Shown here in pieces: positions 26,101-33,488 of a stretch of DNA of 64,000 nt (positions within the stretch are counted from its first letter, which is position 1; each line of letters opens with the position of its first letter). A program made the translations under genes and the position numbers. The DNA comes from Gordionus sp. m RMFG-2023 (Eukaryota; Nematomorpha; Gordioida; Chordodea; Parachordodidae): positions 31,756,730 to 31,820,729 of the forward strand of contig NC_088778.1 in NCBI RefSeq assembly GCF_954871325.1. The letters are read 5' to 3'. The notes beneath the pieces were generated by a model, which saw only the letters and a list, made by a program, of their open reading frames with translations, was not told the origin of the DNA and ran no database searches.

Positions 26101-27071
26101 AAACATTTCTAGACTTTAGCTCAAATGTAGAGTCAACCACTAGACTCGATCATAACTACTTAAAGGACAAAGTAAATCGGGAAATATTTCCAAAAGTCTC
26201 GGACTCCCAAATCTCATTGGGTACAGAATATAACGAGAAAAAAATTAACAAAGAAGTGAAATTCCAAGATGAACCAGGTTTCAAAACTGTAGCTACCGAC
26301 TTCAAAACTACTGGAGACAGCGGTAAAGCCAAGTTAGGCGATAAGCTCAACCAATTTTTCGGCCCGACCAAAAAAAATCAAAAAGAAAGCCCGGTTATAC
26401 GGGAAACCGATAAATTTTTGTCAACGATGACTGAAAAGCCGGTTTCCTCATACCAAAGTGATATTTTATCTAAAGGCGCTACCCCTTCTTCCGTTAGCTA
26501 TTCGAGCCAGGAAAAATCTGCCGGGCCCGGGAAGTTTGTCAGTGGATACATCTCACCGAAAACCGACCATGTCAGCATGTTGCTCCCAAAAAACGAATAC
26601 ATTGTTAATCCAAATCGCTTCTCCAATCTAAGAGATGAAGAGGGTTCCGGTACTAAATCTTCATCACAACCGGAATACTCTTCTTCTAAGGATATTACTA
26701 CAGAAAAATCCAGGGGACTCAAAGATGAGGATGATGTCGCGACTAAAGGATCTGGGCCCGGTTCCCATGCCAATTCTAGCGAAAGGGCTAGTCAATCCAG
26801 GTCTTCTTTCTTATTTGATCAATTTGGTAATAATCTAGATACCAATATAAATGCTAAAACCCGAACCTATAAAACTCGTACGGATACTGGTTACGAAACC
26901 GAAGAAAATGAAGATCGTCATCTTGATAAATCATCGAAGGAGGCATTTAAAAATGTCGACTCAACAGCAGGGGTTCTAGGAAGTTCTAATACACTACCCT
27001 TATCCAGAAGCGCTCAAAATGAACGCGACGAAGGAGACGCGGGAAAGAAGAAGAAACGCAACAAGTACTAA
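1959..27071 (+). CDS. Large multi-exon gene for a repetitive, probably disordered protein
   Basis: Rebuilt from splice signals and frame; 19 exons: 1959-2175, 4266-4292, 5744-5917, 7689-7997, 8053-8154, 10152-10253, 12332-12379, 13794-13883, 14300-14410, 15280-about 18522, 18872-18988, 19238-19456, 20417-20671, 21022-21123, 21458-21787, 22011-22250, 22415-22447, 22520-22798, 23170-27071. Each internal exon is a multiple of three and enters and leaves in phase 1; the sum is 9,900 nt, about 3,300 residues. The start is the first ATG after an in-frame stop near 1918. The product is rich in Asp, Lys, Ser, Gly, Tyr and His, with no signal peptide, no clear membrane helix and no enzyme motif. Internal repeats are given under the exons. 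Likely an intracellular disordered or scaffold-like protein (inference); family not recognised. Coding exons stand out from introns by higher GC. Splicing is predicted, not shown; small exons may be missing and the gene could be two transcription units. Confidence 0.8.
2163..2356. repeat. GC-rich interspersed repeat fragment in intron 1
   Basis: From about 2225 the intron carries GGCCCGGGGCTCG and related words, then GGTTCGGCACCCC, unlike the AT-rich surroundings. Same sequence class as the GGGCCGGG repeats elsewhere in the window. The left edge is uncertain because exon 1 ends at 2175. Confidence 0.4.
2463..2537. repeat. GC-rich repeat fragment
   Basis: GACCCGGGTTTTATATTTTC, then GACCCGTTTTAGGACCGGCC and CGGG. 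A remnant of the GGGCCGGG family, in intron 1. Confidence 0.4.
3428..3644. mobile_element. Foldback MITE F, copy in intron 1 of the large gene
   Basis: TGTTGTTAAGCTGC ... AAAACGGCTAACTCG and, inverted, GAGTTAGCTGTTTATAAATC ... CCGTTTTAACAACA. About 215 bp. Centre reads CATAGGTGGCACAAAGG, shared by other copies. Confidence 0.65.
4266..4292 (+). CDS. Exon 2, 27-nt microexon of the large gene
   Basis: Acceptor AAGCCAG, then coding for T-IEGQQVRT-G, donor G|GTTTTA. Length 27 and phase 1-1 match all other exons of the gene, and the stretch is less AT-rich than its surroundings. It is too short to prove by composition alone. Confidence 0.5.
5744..5917 (+). CDS. Exon 3 of the large gene
   Basis: Acceptor CAGCAAG, phase 1. 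Encodes DPFPVDSSRKGIRVISPE, a Tyr/Ala/Gly stretch, and ends YGSSVDSG before donor T|GTGAGA. It has 58 codons and is distinctly GC-richer than the intron on both sides. Confidence 0.7.
6096..6165. repeat. Tandem duplication, 25 bp
   Basis: GCATACCTAAAGTCCTCAAA TAAAC appears twice, separated by about 13 bp, in intron 3. Confidence 0.65.
7209..7500. mobile_element. MITE G copy
   Basis: Left end TCAATGACATATGATAATAC then CTAGACTGACAATGCATTC; right end GAATGCATCGTCAGTCTAG, where the outer part is lost. Internal CGCCATTTTGATTACC and CCAATTTATTCCTAT shared with the other copies. Confidence 0.65.
7689..7997 (+). CDS. Exon 4, QDSRQF repeat exon
   Basis: Acceptor TTTTTTAG; 103 codons, phase 1-1. Begins DGRWGNLSPPLSPGTAFDD. 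The middle holds five or six imperfect heptads of the type QDSRQFS / RDPRQFS / QETRQYN (about 7818-7935), a polar, aromatic, Arg-rich low-complexity run. Ends DYSPSQQ before donor G|GTTAAT. It is followed after only 55 nt by exon 5. Confidence 0.8.
8053..8154 (+). CDS. Exon 5 of the large gene
   Basis: Acceptor TTAAAG, 34 codons, GYETRGGRVSGQPSNVRLD at its start, ending DNNLDT, donor T|GTAAAA. Phase 1-1. The intron before it is only 55 nt. Confidence 0.7.
8476..8814. mobile_element. MITE G copy, both ends kept
   Basis: About 340 bp with terminal inverted repeats of about 36 bp: AATGACATATAGTAATGCCT and, inverted, AGGTATTATTATTATATGTC. Contains GACGCTTTCAAATG next to the right end. In intron 5 of the large gene. 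Confidence 0.7.
9351..9500. mobile_element. Foldback MITE F, diverged copy
   Basis: AAACGGCCCGATTTTAGCC at the left and TTAATCGGGCCGTG at the right, with a shortened centre TATGGCAGAAAGG. Older than the others. Confidence 0.45.
10152..10253 (+). CDS. Exon 6 of the large gene
   Basis: Acceptor TTTTCAG, 34 codons, LNIVPGTPLRTSTPIIGYD at its start and GGRGYER at its end, donor G|GTATTA, phase 1-1. It is 102 nt, the same length as exons 5 and 14. Confidence 0.7.
10319..10492. mobile_element. Foldback MITE F, diverged copy
   Basis: TGTTGTCGTTAAACG at the left, GTTAGTCGTTTTTTAACAACA at the right, with TTTATGAGCAAAATATCG in the centre. In intron 6 of the large gene. Confidence 0.5.
10637..10685. 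repeat. 15-bp tandem repeat, three units
   Basis: CGACCCAATTAAACC three times, in intron 6. Confidence 0.75.
10965..11150. repeat. GC-rich GGCCCGG repeat
   Basis: Repeated GCCCGGCCCGGATTTT units and GACCGGGCCCGACCCGG, then TGCGGCCCGGCCCGTC. In intron 6 of the large gene. Confidence 0.5.
11215..11412. mobile_element. Foldback MITE F copy
   Basis: TTTTTTAAAAACGGCTAACTC at left, centre CATAGGTGGCACAAAGG, right GAGTTAGCCTTTTTTTAA and GTTTAGCAACACC. In intron 6. Confidence 0.6.
11845..12120. repeat. Foldback repeat H, copy in intron 6
   Basis: AATCTGATTTTACCGGAAAT and TTTAGAATACCTATCCTATG at left; inverted TAGGTTAGGTATATTAAAGA and CATTTCCGTTAAAGTCAAAT at right. Confidence 0.5.
12332..12379 (+). 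CDS. Exon 7, small proline-rich exon
   Basis: Acceptor GATAAAG; 16 codons reading A-HPERPPPPQQYLLDS, donor G|GTACAT. Phase 1-1 and exact multiple of three. Small, so moderate confidence. Confidence 0.6.
12425..12605. mobile_element. Diverged, shortened MITE G relative
   Basis: Keeps AATCAGCTGGTGATACGCC and GAATCTCGTCGGTCTAGG, but the ends now read ATCGATAC. In intron 7. Confidence 0.35.
12917..13667. mobile_element. Non-autonomous hAT-like element, GC-rich ends, in intron 7
   Basis: Starts CAGGGTTGCGAACCCGGC, ends GGGTTCGGTTCATACCTCTG. Subterminal GCGGTTCGGGTTCGG blocks at both ends and an AT-rich centre containing a duplicated GAATTAA..GTTTAAAATTTATTAA segment. The target duplication is imperfect (GATTTAAG/AATATAAG). 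Confidence 0.6.
13794..13883 (+). CDS. Exon 8, Gly/Ala hydrophobic exon
   Basis: Acceptor GATTTAG, 30 codons: DRKNYQESSWRANAPAGA followed by VTALGAGIPAAIG, donor G|GTTTTA. The Gly/Ala hydrophobic run resembles those in exons 10 and 11 and could be a glycine-zipper-like membrane or self-association element (inference). Confidence 0.7.
   Translation: MGKIIRKVRGGQTLPQELLPLWELGFRQR
14300..14410 (+). CDS. Exon 9 of the large gene
   Basis: Acceptor AATATTTAG, 37 codons, polar: GLNRLRDSNRNDYSGQPRD at the start, VRPGYALT at the end, donor G|GTAATA. Phase 1-1. Confidence 0.7.
15280..18522 (+). CDS. Exon 10, 3.2-kb exon with nine dehydrin-like amphipathic segments
   Basis: Acceptor AATAAAAG, phase 1, then one open frame of about 1,080 codons. 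Nine segments of form S-[LIF]-x-D-K-[IV]-x6-D-x-K-x-K-I-x-A-P-F lie near nt 15390, 15770, 16325, 16803, 17176, 17488, 17626, 17780 and 17967; six end in APF or SPF, several followed by HH. Three DN[KR]L[YF]SEW units lie near 15644, 16130 and 16467, and two DSYEKFR units near 15546 and 17117. Gly/Ala hydrophobic runs such as GAALVGSVVGGTGAAIGS sit near 15895, 16680 and 17355. The modules repeat in similar order, so the exon grew by internal duplication. The layout resembles dehydrins or other stress-linked disordered proteins. The donor is unclear: candidates after 18504, 18507, 18522 and 18534; without splicing the frame stops at 18545. Confidence 0.85.
18872..18988 (+). CDS. Exon 11 of the large gene
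   Basis: Acceptor GCAATAG, 39 codons: GPGNQQEVRSGVGWAAAPLA, then VPIGAAIYSGVRKGDRDEN, donor A|GTAATT. Phase 1-1. The central Gly/Ala hydrophobic stretch followed by basic residues echoes exon 8 and the hydrophobic runs of exon 10. Read past the donor, an in-frame TAA follows at once. Confidence 0.7.
19238..19456 (+). CDS. Exon 12, first of a duplicated exon pair
   Basis: Acceptor CATAAAG, 73 codons, SKFQDSSFRDSSYGKTMDEG at its start, donor G|GTTAGA. Its second half (DYYLNQAGK ... SLNVYETNRQDDRIG) matches exon 13 in residue order, marking a tandem exon duplication. Polar, likely disordered. Confidence 0.8.
19830..20014. mobile_element. Foldback MITE F copy
   Basis: GTGTTATTCAACGGCTC at left, CGTTTAATAACACT at right, with CCCAATATTTTAGCC and a central GGCATATAAGGTGAAAGG. 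In intron 12. Confidence 0.55.
20417..20671 (+). CDS. Exon 13, second of a duplicated exon pair
   Basis: Acceptor GTTGTAG, 85 codons: GYPDSSVNKRYDANRQVSSQ, then DEDYYRLNQGG, later QSVNVYSGPD and RLALIG at the donor G|GTATAT. Aligns with the second half of exon 12. Phase 1-1. Confidence 0.8.
21022..21123 (+). CDS. Exon 14 of the large gene
   Basis: Acceptor CTATTTTAG, 34 codons: DRGRTTQPSSQYSIRDYN then ISNYNRSVSPPFNYGK, donor A|GTATTT, phase 1-1. Rich in Tyr, Asn and Ser. Confidence 0.7.
21458..21787 (+). CDS. Exon 15 of the large gene
   Basis: Acceptor TACAAAAG, 110 codons. Contains FIVVDKRGQNLPHDDM, then TDFYKEVLAGKYNDPDS and LKYLPEN, then a Ser/Gly-rich tail ending SSRPGE, donor G|GTTAAA. 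The middle resembles the SYLDPNRKPYDDFRDKVL unit of exon 19, so the two may be related modules. More order-promoting than its neighbours. Confidence 0.8.
22011..22250 (+). CDS. Exon 16 of the large gene
   Basis: Acceptor TCTTTTACAG, the clearest in the gene; 80 codons. Starts with Tyr/Asn/Gly repeats GYNQSTQGYNDTGYNRGG and ends DSFNLKNWLGETFLSSDKK, an amphipathic-looking stretch, before donor A|GTAAAA. Confidence 0.8.
22415..22447 (+). CDS. Exon 17, 33-nt small exon
   Basis: Acceptor GATTATAG, 11 codons (KTHPKFSLGE), donor A|GTGCTG. The frame stays open to exon 18, so the 72-nt gap (22448-22519) could also be retained; its reading is hydrophobic and unlike the rest of the protein, which favours splicing. 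Confidence 0.5.
22520..22798 (+). CDS. Exon 18, proline/tyrosine-rich exon
   Basis: Acceptor TTATCATAG, 93 codons. Gly/Tyr/Pro-rich: SGGNYGYAPHPTDPQWRG, GGAPPVPAPPVSADFN, ending FVAPEARIR before donor G|GTCTAG. Read on without splicing, it stops at 22824. Confidence 0.75.
23170..27071 (+). CDS. Exon 19, 3.9-kb exon with MARCKS-like basic patches and stop
   Basis: Acceptor TTTTCGCAG, phase 1, then about 1,299 codons to TAA. Highly charged and Ser/Lys/Asp-rich. Four basic patches with Ser, Phe and Leu recur: KKKSSLLGKKPKKLLNRLK (about 23460), VKKKNSFSKFFSKKPFDKK (about 25422), KRKSTNKLYKFFSPK (about 25960) and LGDKLNQFFGPTKK (about 26335). The second closely resembles the membrane- and calmodulin-binding patch of MARCKS in composition. 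A pair of units, GRYSYLDPNRKPYDDFRDK (about 24015) and GKFSYVDQKNNRYADN (about 24355), is an internal duplication. A Cys/His cluster PCPCNGPHPHR lies near 24640. Ends in a basic KKKKRNKY tail. Confidence 0.85.
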
Positions 27072-27195
27072 CTATAATTTTCCATGAATATTTTTAAACT
27101 ATCTAAATATTGTTTACTAAAAAAAATTAACTATTGATTTAACGAAATATTAATTAAAATTAGAAAAGGGTTTTGGTTGTTCGATTTGTTTTCAG

Positions 27196-27491
27196 AGGAT
27201 ACTTTAGACCGCAAAAAAAATAAATATTACGACACCGAGAAGAATGAAGGGGATTTTCCGATCAGCGATTCCTTTAACAAAGTTACTAAGGAAAAGAAAA
27301 AGGAACAAGATGAAACACTGGATTCGAAGATTGACACAATCATCCCTAAAAGGGACATTATACATAGAGCCCCTAAGAATTATGGTTCTTCTACTAACGA
27401 TCCTACAGCAAATATTCAGAAATTAAATTCCAAGCAAGACATCGTTGCAGATGGTTACCATTCTGATAACGAGATTATTTCTCCTAAGTAA
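27196..27491 (+). CDS. Possible alternative last exon of the large gene
   Basis: Acceptor TTGTTTTCAG, phase 1, then 97 codons and TAA. Lys/Asp-rich: DTLDRKKNKYYDTEKNEGD at the start and DGYHSDNEIISPK at the end, the same style as exon 19. No good phase-1 donor lies at the end of exon 19, but the frame joins correctly to any upstream donor of the gene, for example that of exon 18 at 22798. An AATAAA follows at 27601. Confidence 0.55.
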
Positions 27492-27600
27492 ATTTTTTTA
27501 ACAAACTCAAAAGTTATTAACAAAAACCCAAATAATTTTTTCATTATCAAACAATTCCTCTTATCTATACACTCTTTGTTAAAACAATGCAACCTTTACA

Positions 27601-27606
27601 AATAAA
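27601..27606 (+). promoter_or_regulatory. Candidate polyadenylation signal
   Basis: AATAAA 110 bases after the stop at 27491. The hexamer is common in AT-rich DNA, so this is weak, but none lies between 27072 and 27195. Confidence 0.3.
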
Positions 27607-30449
27607 CAAATTTAAGGAGAGAAATTTACTCGCATATAATTTTTTACATTTATAATCTTTATAGTTATGAATGAATGTCAAGATTATTAAAATATCTATT
27701 TAACTAGATATTTATTTAAGGAATTCAAGAGGTTTTAAAAGTTGGAATAATTAAAATGAAAAAAATTATGCATGTGTTATAGATATTTTGTCGAATTTAA
27801 TCTCAAACTTTTTAGTGTGTTTGCACGTTTATATGTTTTAATTATACCTTTTTTCGACTAACATACTACAACTTGCTTTGCTATTTTCATTTCTTTCAAA
27901 ATTTATTTATAATAAAAAAATATAATTATATTTCTTTTTTGATTATTATATTATATTAATTTATTATTTTTTTAATTATAAATAAATAAAAAAAAATATT
28001 TATATCTCTTATCCGTTCCCCGGGGATTATTCTTCCACATAAATTCAATGTCGTCTCATACAAAAAAAAATTTATTAGATGAAAAACAGCTCAGTTGACA
28101 GTGTAATCTAATAACAGAGCCCTCTGCAAATTGTTATAATATATATCAAACGTACATATTTTTTATTAAATTATTTTATATTTTCTATATTGATTTCATT
28201 GCTATATAACAATATAACTAAATGCCAGTCTTTAACTTTAACACCTATTATTATAATTTAATATAATAATACTTTATAATATATATATATCTATATATAT
28301 ATTGTAATATTATACTAATTAATATGACATTTAACTATTTCGTGCGAATTTTATGTGAAAATCTAACACAAACTAACGAGAATGCTGTTAATTGAATGTA
28401 GTAATAGTATGAATTTCGATATAAAATTTTTAATCTCAGGAATATTCTGTGGAGGGTATAGATTTGGAGGATCAATCTTAATTTTATCTCAAAAGTTAAT
28501 AAACGCTTATAAAATCGCGTTTAATAATTCATTACCTCTGCCGCGAATATTATTTTTACAAACATAACTTAAATTTTAATTAAAATCAAATTTAAAAAAA
28601 AAATTATCATAATTTTATTTTTTTTTAAATTTATTATTTATTTTGTTTTTCAAACAAACATAATATAAAATAGGTTTCAAAAACAATTCGATAAGGAATT
28701 ACGACAGATAGAAAATATCATCCTTAAAAATAAAATTAAAATTATTTTAACACTGTTGGCTTTCTTTTTATTTCTATCATTCTGTTTCATGTCTCAAAAT
28801 TTAATCTTTTAGCACCCAATTAAACACTAATTTATATTATTTTAATTTAATGCACACACACAATACAATATTTGTAAAACAATAAATAGACATTCGTTAA
28901 AAAAAATATTTTTTTTATAATTATATTATTATTCCTATTATATAATTAAAGTTTACACCTTCAAAATATTATATTATATACATATATATATATATCTTTA
29001 CCTAATTAAATATATACACCTAACAGATCATAGAAAACTATTATATTTATACATAAATCAAAATCAAATATAAACAATTACATTTGAATAAAATTTATTT
29101 GAGCGAAAAAAGTCTAGTAGAAGTGTTAGAGGATATGCTTCTAATATTTTTAGTAGCGTCAACCAATAAACGATCGCTAGGAAGATCCTTAAGAGTTAGG
29201 ATACCAAGTTATTTATTAATTTTACATGATTAAAGGAATGATAAGGCTTTAAGAGATTTTATTTGGGAAAAATCCAACTATCCTATTTGGTTAGAATTTA
29301 CAAGCGACCAATAAAGTGTTAATAAAGTTATTATTTGGAAGAAAAAAAAGAGAAACAATATATGTAAAATATTTTAGGGAGATGTTATAAATTTAGTTTG
29401 GTAAGCGGGGAGCGATAAAATTTAGAAAACTTTTATTGTTGATTGATTCATTATAAAACAATATCATTTATTTCCAAATATAATATGTGTATATAATAAA
29501 TATTTTTCATATTTAAAATAGATAATATGTATAGAGTATTTTAAGTTTCAAATAATAAATAATTGCTTCCATAAATTACATCATTTAATTTTAGTTTATA
29601 GAAACTATGATCTTGAGTGGTCTAAAGCAATACGATAATATTAATTTAAAATTAAAACAAATAGAATAAAATAATACTTTCCAAGGTTAAATAAAGAGAT
29701 TTAGATATTAAGTAATGACATTATAATAGCCATAAGCATAGCCTAGGTGGGAGGGGGGGGGGGTGGTATCAACCTTCAGAAATTTATCCGTTCTCGTAAA
29801 TATCATTTCAAGTTAATAAAAATTACCCACTTTCTCCCTCAAAAATTTATCCAAATATATCACTATACACGATAATTTGAAAGACAAATAGACAACAGTT
29901 AATGGATTATTTAAAAGAATTACTAGTTAAATATTTTTATAATAAAAAATGAAATGTAACATAGACAAATGTCTACAAATGGTTATCTTAAAGATCTCCA
30001 ATAAATTTTATGGCGAAAAAATAACTCATTGGTGCCCCCCCCCCATTATCTTAGCAAAATTCTGGATATGTCTATATATAAAGCAATGTGTCATTATATA
30101 ATATAATAATAATATTGTCCGCTATTGGTGGATTTAAATGTCTAAAAGATTACCTCAATTAAAAAAAAATGGAATTCACTTTTATATGTTTCAAAATTAT
30201 TTAAAATACTATAATTATATTTTTGTTAGGACCTACATGTGATTCTAACGTCTAAGTACCATAAATTTAGGTCTAGACATTAAATTTAACAACTCTGATG
30301 AATTATATATACAATTTACCAAATTCATTGTATATTATTTTAATTAAATAAAGTCCTGGTTATAGCCAACACCCTTGGCCACTATGATTTGCAGGAACAG
30401 GCTTACTAGGTTTAAAAATTTAGCTCTTTGCGGAATTCTTTGAGTGTTT
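27607..30449. other. Intergenic AT-rich region
   Basis: Between the large gene and the HS6ST-B unit. TA microsatellites (about 28280, 28975), poly-G near 29750 and poly-C near 30037. Short open frames such as 28382-28567 look like chance. A moderately GC-richer block at 29100-29320 reads like decayed coding sequence but matches no family I know. Confidence 0.4.
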
Positions 30450-31028
30450 AACAAAATTGAGGGGAGTAGCATTTATCATTATATTATTATTACATTTCCT
30501 TATCAATTTTTTTTATGTTTTTGCATTTATAATTCATATATTATTATTATTTCTGAATGTTTTAAATAGTTTTCCTTCAAGGATTAAAATATTTTTGTTT
30601 TAATAAAACTCACTCACATTCGGTAAAATCTAAGAGACACCTAAAGCTGTGCTAGAATAAATGAATATGAAAAACAAAATTTAAATCCCTTTATCTAAGC
30701 TTCTTAAAAATTTATTAAAATTTGGGCATTTTTGCCCCGGGACCTCTTTGTGCAGGATATTTATGCCCGAGATTGTAAAATGATTAAAAAAAATACAAAC
30801 CAAAAATTCTCATTAAAAAAACAACTGTAAAATCTACGCTATATGTTATATTTAATCGTAATTTGCCTCATTTGTATAATGGATTGATGGCGGAGGTAAT
30901 AGTAAACTATGTAAAATAGGAATATATTCCAAATGAAAAGTGTCAATTATCGAAATAACTAAAAATATTTCAAATCTCAAAATAAACAGTTTTTTTAAAA
31001 AAAAAGATATTAGTTAGTTAGCCATTAC

Positions 31029-31318
31029 TTCTTGTCGCACTCTATAATGGACATGTCGGCTAAATGTCTCGTCATACGGTTGTTACTCCAGTGATTTTGG
31101 CAAGAAACGAATTCTTCCAGCGTGAGCTCCGACAAATTTTGGAGGTGATCGAAGCATGTAGGGCGAAATATCAATTTTTCTTCGCACATTATGAATTGTT
31201 GGGGCCAATCATTGCCACGGAGAATATTATGGTATTCGCTCAAATATCTTTTCAAGGGTTCTCTCAAAATCGTCACAAAATATCTGCTCTTATTAATTTC
31301 GTATTCGGAATTTAAAAT
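31029..31318 (-). pseudogene. HS6ST copy B exon 2 remnant
   Basis: Reads KILNSEYEINKSRYFVTILR onward through IIECDK, close to copy A exon 2. The donor AA|GTAATG is kept. The acceptor AG is deleted; the frame simply runs on into the pyrimidine-rich intron. Confidence 0.75.
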
Positions 31319-31605
31319 TTTAAGAAAGAAAGAAAGAAAGAAAGAAAATTTAACAAAAAAAAAACTCTTATTGAAATCAACCAGTATGTGGAGTAAAAGG
31401 CTAAAACCCATATAAAAATTTTGAAAATTTACAAAAAAAAACTTATATGAGATTGGCAAAAATCATTGAAATTGCTTAGTTAGTAAATATAAATTTAGCA
31501 TATTCCACTACAAGGAATTAAATCAGGCGAAGGAATCATAAAATTACTCAGTAAAATATTTGATTTTGTTTTAAAAATAAATTATTATTTTAGGCCATAC
31601 CTCTA

Positions 31606-31785
31606 TTTTTAAAAACGGCTAACTCAACATTATAGCCAGGAAAATATTGCCTAATTTTGCTAATTGATGGCTAAACCATTGTGCCATATATGAGCAAAAT
31701 CTTGAGACTTGGGTAACATTGTTCTAGGTAAAATATCGAGTCAGCCGTTTTTAAAAATCGGCTCAAATCGGGCCGTTTAACAACA
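31606..31785. mobile_element. Foldback MITE F, copy in HS6ST-B intron 1
   Basis: Inverted arms: AAAAACGGCTAACTCAA ... ATCGAGTCAGCCGTTTTTAA, ending CGGGCCGTTTAACAAC. The central stem contains GCCAGGAAAATATTGCC. Absent from the same place in copy A. Confidence 0.65.
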
Positions 31786-31824
31786 CGAACTTAGAGCTTT
31801 GTTGAAGAAACCAATAGAAATGAT

Positions 31825-31960
31825 CAGAGTTGTTAAAAGATACTTTTTAAATGGATCTGGATACAGATACATCGTCTAAAATAATATCTAGATACCGATA
31901 TTTTAATCAAAAATCTATCTAGATACAGATACCACATTTTTATATCCTTTAACAACTCTG
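31825..31960. mobile_element. hAT MITE, 136 bp, inverted copy of the 43-kb MITE
   Basis: CAGAGTTGTTAAAAGATAC to CTTTAACAACTCTG, same body in opposite orientation, flanked by perfect 8-bp GAAATGAT (31817-31824 and 31961-31968). Sits in intron 1 of HS6ST copy B and is absent from copy A. Confidence 0.85.
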
Positions 31961-32202
31961 GAAATGATAATAGTAGTGGAAAAAAATCATAAGATTGACT
32001 AGAGTTTTAAAATCATAAAATTTTTTGAACAAAACAAGGTTTGAAGATTTTTTTTTTACATCAAAATTCACAAAATGATTTTTTGAAAATGATTTTGGCA
32101 TTTTTTAGGCCAAAATTTTGTTCACTAATCTCTCTTCTTCAAAAAATAAATATCTTAGCTTAAAAAATTTTTATAAATTTTTTCAAACTCTATAATCTGG
32201 CA

Positions 32203-32612
32203 TACGCATAGCCAGGATTTACGGGAAGGAATGGAGGGTACTATTAAATAAAGTTTACCCCCTTAAAATTTATTGGAGATATTTAGATCCACTTATTGCA
32301 GGGCCTTTGGATATGTTAATAATAAATTTAACTTTTTTTTCTGATAATTTTGAATTATAAATCTTTCTTTAATTTTTAAAAAAATATTCACTTTTTAACC
32401 TATTTATTTTTAAAATTCTTGTTTACAATTGATATTTTTTTTTTTACATTTTTAAGAGAGAGGGTGTATGGAATGTGGGAATGGGAAGGGGGGGGGGGGT
32501 ATATATTGGTAATTTTTATTAACTTAAAATGATATTTAAGTAAATATGCTAATTTATGAAAAGGGTATTTCCTTTTGACACCCCTCTTCCGACCCCGGCT
32601 ACGCCCGTAAAT
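32203..32612. mobile_element. Inverted-repeat element in intron 1 of HS6ST-B
   Basis: CGCATAGCCAGGATTTACGGG at left, CCCCGGCTACGCCCGTAAAT at right. GCGTAGCC ends are common in animal hAT MITEs. The same element sits in copy A at about 54520-54945, so it predates the duplication. Confidence 0.5.
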
Positions 32613-32643
32613 ATATTATTGTTTATAAAAAATTTAGAAATAC

Positions 32644-33488
32644 ATTGGATCATCACTGAATAACTTTTCGTATCTCTCCTTCGGAATGAATATATCGTCC
32701 TCCACCTTAATATAATTTTCCGCGATAAAATTTAGGTATGAACTGGGGTCCTTTGACAAACGCTTAAGTATCATTGCTATGGGTAGGCAGTCTATCATGC
32801 GAACATATATGCAGTGCAACCCGCAATATTTCCAACCATATGTGAGTCTGCTATATAGCCAACCTTCGGTCATGTATTTGCCTTCATTATTCATTACGCT
32901 ATTCGATGTTTTAAGAATTGGACGTGGGCAAAAGCATTTTTCTTTGATACCTATGATCTTGCATGAACAAACCGGATTTACTCGAACATTGTGTACCAAT
33001 ATAGAATTGAATTTCGTTCCGCCGGTCTTTTGGATATGCAAAAATGCTAGTATATCTTTATCGAAATTAAAATGGATTGGCTGAATGGGGTCTAACAAAC
33101 AATAGTTCCCAAAATCGTGGTATTTATAACCAAAATGCATACAATTTTTCTTAACATAACGGGAATAATCAGGGAAAGCCCGCCAAAGTTTCAAATAAGC
33201 GTACGAATCGCTAACTTGCCCTAACCAAGTTCTATTGTACTGGTCATAATCTTCGTTGACGATTAAATTCACTCTGCCATTTTGGTGACGAGAAATTTCA
33301 TCGATTTCTAGGTGGAAATGGTGCCTAGAAAAAATTCTGCGAATGTAGATATACTTATGGTGGCATATTTTTGATCGGTAAATATATATCAAAATCAATC
33401 CATAAACAAGAAGAATTAATGAGTAGGTGATCAGTGTACGAGCATTGCTGAAAACATGTTGATTTTTTTTGTTTGAAAATATACACAT
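32644..33488 (-). CDS. HS6ST copy B exon 1
   Basis: 281 codons plus two bases, with ATG, anchor helix (about residues 20-42), sulfotransferase 5'-phosphosulfate loop and the GWLYSRLTYGWKYCGLH region. No interruption. Intron donor GTATTT. Confidence 0.75.

Larger units (their letters stand above)
31029..33488 (-). pseudogene. HS6ST copy B, truncated, lacking exon 3
   Basis: Exon 1 33488-32644 starts with ATG (MCIFSNKKNQHVFSNAR), has the type II anchor TYSLILLVYGLILIYIY and LHIQKTGGTKF, and ends DDPAT-like AT|GTATTT, phase 2. Exon 2 corresponds to about 31318-31029 and keeps TILREPLKRYLSEY and NNRMTRHLADMS. Against copy A, the AG of the intron 1 acceptor is gone (CTAGT in A, CTT in B), and the segment holding exon 3 has been removed by a deletion at about 30608, where sequence upstream of A exon 3 joins sequence downstream of it. 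Most likely non-functional, though exon 1 still reads clean. Confidence 0.8.

Noticed and set aside
28382-28567. 61-codon open frame
   Set aside because: No family, no splice context, and AT-driven composition; chance is enough.
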